Origin: Dirofilaria immitis
Taxonomy: Eukaryota; Nematoda; Chromadorea; Rhabditida; Onchocercidae
NCBI GenBank assembly: GCA_024305405.1
Contig: JAKNDB010000104.1
Coordinates: 806,001 to 870,000, forward strand
DNA length: 64,000 nt
Direction of reading: 5' to 3'
The translations under genes and the position numbers were made by a program. The notes below the pieces were generated by a model, which was given only the letters and a program-made list of their open reading frames with translations, searched no databases and was not told the DNA's origin. This document shows positions 61,159 to 64,000 of this stretch, piece after piece; the stretch's first letter is position 1, and every line of letters starts with the position of its first letter.

Positions 61159-64000
61159 GCATACATATTTATAGACTCTACGTCTTGCTCTTTACGACAC
61201 TCTCAAAGCCTAACTTGACTTCCTTTCTTTTCGTCGACTGTTTTTCGAGTTTTAAACTAAAATAGCAAAGAGAATAAGAGCTTAGCATCCCATATCATAT
61301 CGGTGTGCAGCATCGTTTTTTTTTTGAAAACAGCAGAAGTGAAAGTTTACAATTCATCCATGAGAATAGCATTAATTTTGAGAGTTTCGCAGAAGAGAAA
61401 AGTAGAAATTTAAAAATTCGAAAAGCCGAAGGCTGATATTTACATCTGATTAAAAATACATTGCATATTCGAAAGAACCAAAACTAATTTAACACGCTTT
61501 TTTTTGAAGTAATGGAGAAGAATGAGCTAAAATGGATTTGTGATAGGCTATGAAAAAATATCATTAATTCTTTTAACATCATCTTATCCTTGCCCTTTTA
61601 GAATGCCTCTGAAGAATCCGTAAATTAATGGTAAGTGAAAGATATGAAATTGGTAAGTTTTAAAATGTCTTATAATTTACAACATAATAAGGAGCATTCT
61701 TTCTTTCAGAAATTTTATAATGAAAATATTTTTTCCTTTTCATTAGTCATGGTATTGATACTTAATTTTCATATCAGAATTTGAGTTACTATAAATAAGG
61801 AGAAAAAGAAGATCAAAATTTGACAAAATTTTTGCACGCCGTATGAATCCATAATGAATCCTTGTTATATTATAATTTATAACGAATCCTTGTTGTAATC
61901 TATATAATTGGATATATAAGAAGAGGAAATAAAAACGATAAGATTACTAATAACAAGAAGCGAAGAATAGATTTATAATTATTACAAAATTGCTTGTGAT
62001 TTCAACGATAAATACACGCGATCCTATTAATTTCTAACTTTATCAAAATACTTAATTTGAAATATTGAAGAATCTGTTGGATTTCGTGACAACATCTGAT
62101 TACTTTGATGAATTGTTTAAATGAGAACGTACTGGATAATTCAAAATTTTAAGCTTACATGTAGTATGTATGTTTATGTGTCTCTCTAAGTATACATGTG
62201 TCAATCAGAAACATAAAAAGAAATAAGGAATGACCGAGGAATAGGGCAGATTTATATGACAAGAATAGCGATTATTGAAGAATGAATTCTGATGGTGAAG
62301 AGTGAATTCTGATGATTAAAACGAATTCTAATGGTGGAAAATAAATGTTGTTGATAACAAATAATGATCATAAAAATTATATTCTTAAAAAAGCTGCAAA
62401 TTATTTTCTTTAGGGTTGCAATATTTTAATAAAGAGCTTTTAAAAAATTGATTCTTTATATTTCTTTATTTAATCAATATGATAATTTTGAAAAATAAAA
62501 TTCATGATAAGTTGTACATCACAAATAGAAATAATTATTTAAAAATTTTAAATATTAATTTGTATATTTAAATATTTTCAAAGTTGTTTTAAAATTTTAT
62601 AATTGTTAGTTTGTTTTAAACTCTTGAATTTTGTTCCAAACTTATCCTTGAATTCGATATTTCGATATCTTTTAAATTGAAATTATTTATAATAAAATGA
62701 AGAAATATCGTTCGAAATTTTGCTTGCAATATATTTCTCAAAATATTCTAATCAAAAAATGAAATGATTATGAACGAGAGAATTTTGATACTTTAAATTT
62801 AATGTGCTTTTTATAGAGTTTAAATATGAAATTTTTACATGATATAATTTCATTTCAATTTCTTAACTAGTGAATACGTAAATGGGATACGTGCGAAAAA
62901 AATTGGGTAAAATTTATTCCTGAAGTATGGCTAATTCAGAATGATCAATTTTAAAATAATTGCATTTATTTAAGTCCTTCTATATTTGAAATTTATTGGA
63001 AAAAAGACAATGAAAATTATATAATATTTAATAGAATGCATAAAATAACATTTTCACTGTTTGTTGCAATCCAAAGTAATATGTAACATTTACTTTTCAC
63101 TTTCATCTTATGGGAAAGCTTTCATTATGTGATTGAGAAAGTTTCCCATAAATACTCTTTCAGAATTCCTTAATTTTTAAGTGCTTTTCAATGCTGCCTT
63201 TTTCTAACGGTAAATTAATCAAAGTAAGGAAGCAAAAAGTTGTGAACGAAAAAAAGAAAAAATAATCGTAAACGATTGCAACGTATACTATGTCAAATAT
63301 TCATTAATCTATCGTTATTTGCTAACAGCGCATATTCGATACATGTAGAAGCATATAAGCAAAAAGCAAAAAGTATGATACTAAAAATGAAAATTTTTCA
63401 AGAGAACGTTGATTCGCTTGCATGCTGCATCTGTGTAAGAAGTACTGCAAAGATTACGTATATTGATAATGAATCCATGAAATACGTATGAATGCGATGG
63501 CCGTTCATTATGTTGCTAAACTTGAAATCGAGAGAATAGTCTTTCTTCGATGGAAATAAACGATTTCAATAGCAATAGCTTAAACTAATCATCTTTTTCG
63601 TTAACATGTCACTTCCTCCATAGAAACTTTTTATTTTTGATGGTTTTTGGTCCTTTTATATTCATTATACTTCATGCTGCAATAATGGTTTGAACAAGAA
63701 TTTTGAATTAATCGAATGGTTTAAAAATAGAATTGGATATATGCACTTAAAAAAGCAATCGCCTGTTGATATTCTGGAAAATTTTATACAAATTATTCGT
63801 AATTTGTTTAAAAGGAAAGATTGAAAGCGATGTAAGAATTATTGTTTAGAAGAAATTTTTCTAAAATTGAATTTATTACTGATAAGCAAAGGTATTCACA
63901 AGTCACGCAATTATCAATGACAGAATCTTTCAATGTATTGAAACAGCACAATTAAATTTTGAATTCAAAGATATCTGTTGATTTATTAATTCTTAAACAA
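61159..64000. other. Intergenic region to window end
   Basis: About 2.8 kb upstream of the Ly-6-like gene. Three spaced copies of GAATTCTGATG (the third with one change) occur at about 62284, 62303 and 62323. Two open stretches on +, 63276-63491 and about 63689-63826, have somewhat protein-like composition but no recognisable domain or reliable splice sites. They might belong to a gene that continues beyond the window. Confidence 0.4.

Noticed and set aside
1..64000. Insertion of Wolbachia or other bacterial DNA
   Set aside because: I saw no uninterrupted bacterial-type genes, GC shift or ribosome-binding-site context anywhere in the window.

Overview
This window is eukaryotic chromosomal DNA from a parasitic nematode, most likely a filarial (spirurid) worm. 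It is very AT-rich and gene-sparse. Genes are split into many short exons with introns of about 100-1100 bp, splice acceptors are T-rich and usually end in TTTCAG or TTTTAG, and the encoded proteins read as nematode orthologues (RME-1, innexin, SWSN-1). The species call is an inference. I see no bacterial operons, CRISPR arrays, phage genes, tRNA genes or obvious Wolbachia-derived segments.

Layout. 1127-6718 (+): rme-1/EHD endocytic recycling ATPase. 9836-17424 (+): an innexin gap-junction gene with two alternative, equal-length first exons. 21196-26771 (+): the catalytic (LCB2-type) subunit of serine palmitoyltransferase. 27975-29614 (-): SLD5, a subunit of the GINS replicative helicase complex. 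31030-38161 (-): SWSN-1/SMARCC, the scaffold of the SWI/SNF remodeller. 40752-44376 (+): a nematode-type CK1/tau-tubulin kinase-like protein kinase. 44810-46176 (-): a small coiled-coil protein I do not recognise. 47183-54507 (+): a diverged gamma-tubulin complex (GCP) family protein. 56364-61158 (-): a small three-exon gene for a cysteine-rich, probably GPI-anchored Ly-6/uPAR-like protein, hidden across a 3.9 kb intron. The rest is AT-rich intergenic DNA with microsatellites, short tandem duplications and one MITE-like inverted-repeat element.

The genes are housekeeping or developmental and are not a functional cluster. Membrane traffic (rme-1), sphingolipid synthesis, gap junctions, replication, chromatin and microtubule nucleation are side by side. 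Two gene pairs are divergent with shared upstream regions (swsn-1/kinase and coiled-coil/GCP). Two pairs are convergent (serine palmitoyltransferase/SLD5 and kinase/coiled-coil).

Nearly every gene needs one or more single-base corrections, mostly a missing base in a homopolymer, to keep its conserved reading frame. This looks like sequence or assembly error rather than gene decay, and it affects every protein predicted from this window. I did not find a convincing new biological system. The most interesting real signals are the innexin alternative first exons, the hidden Ly-6-like gene, three apparent GC-AG introns, a kinase whose HRD histidine is serine, and several inverted or tandem repeats.
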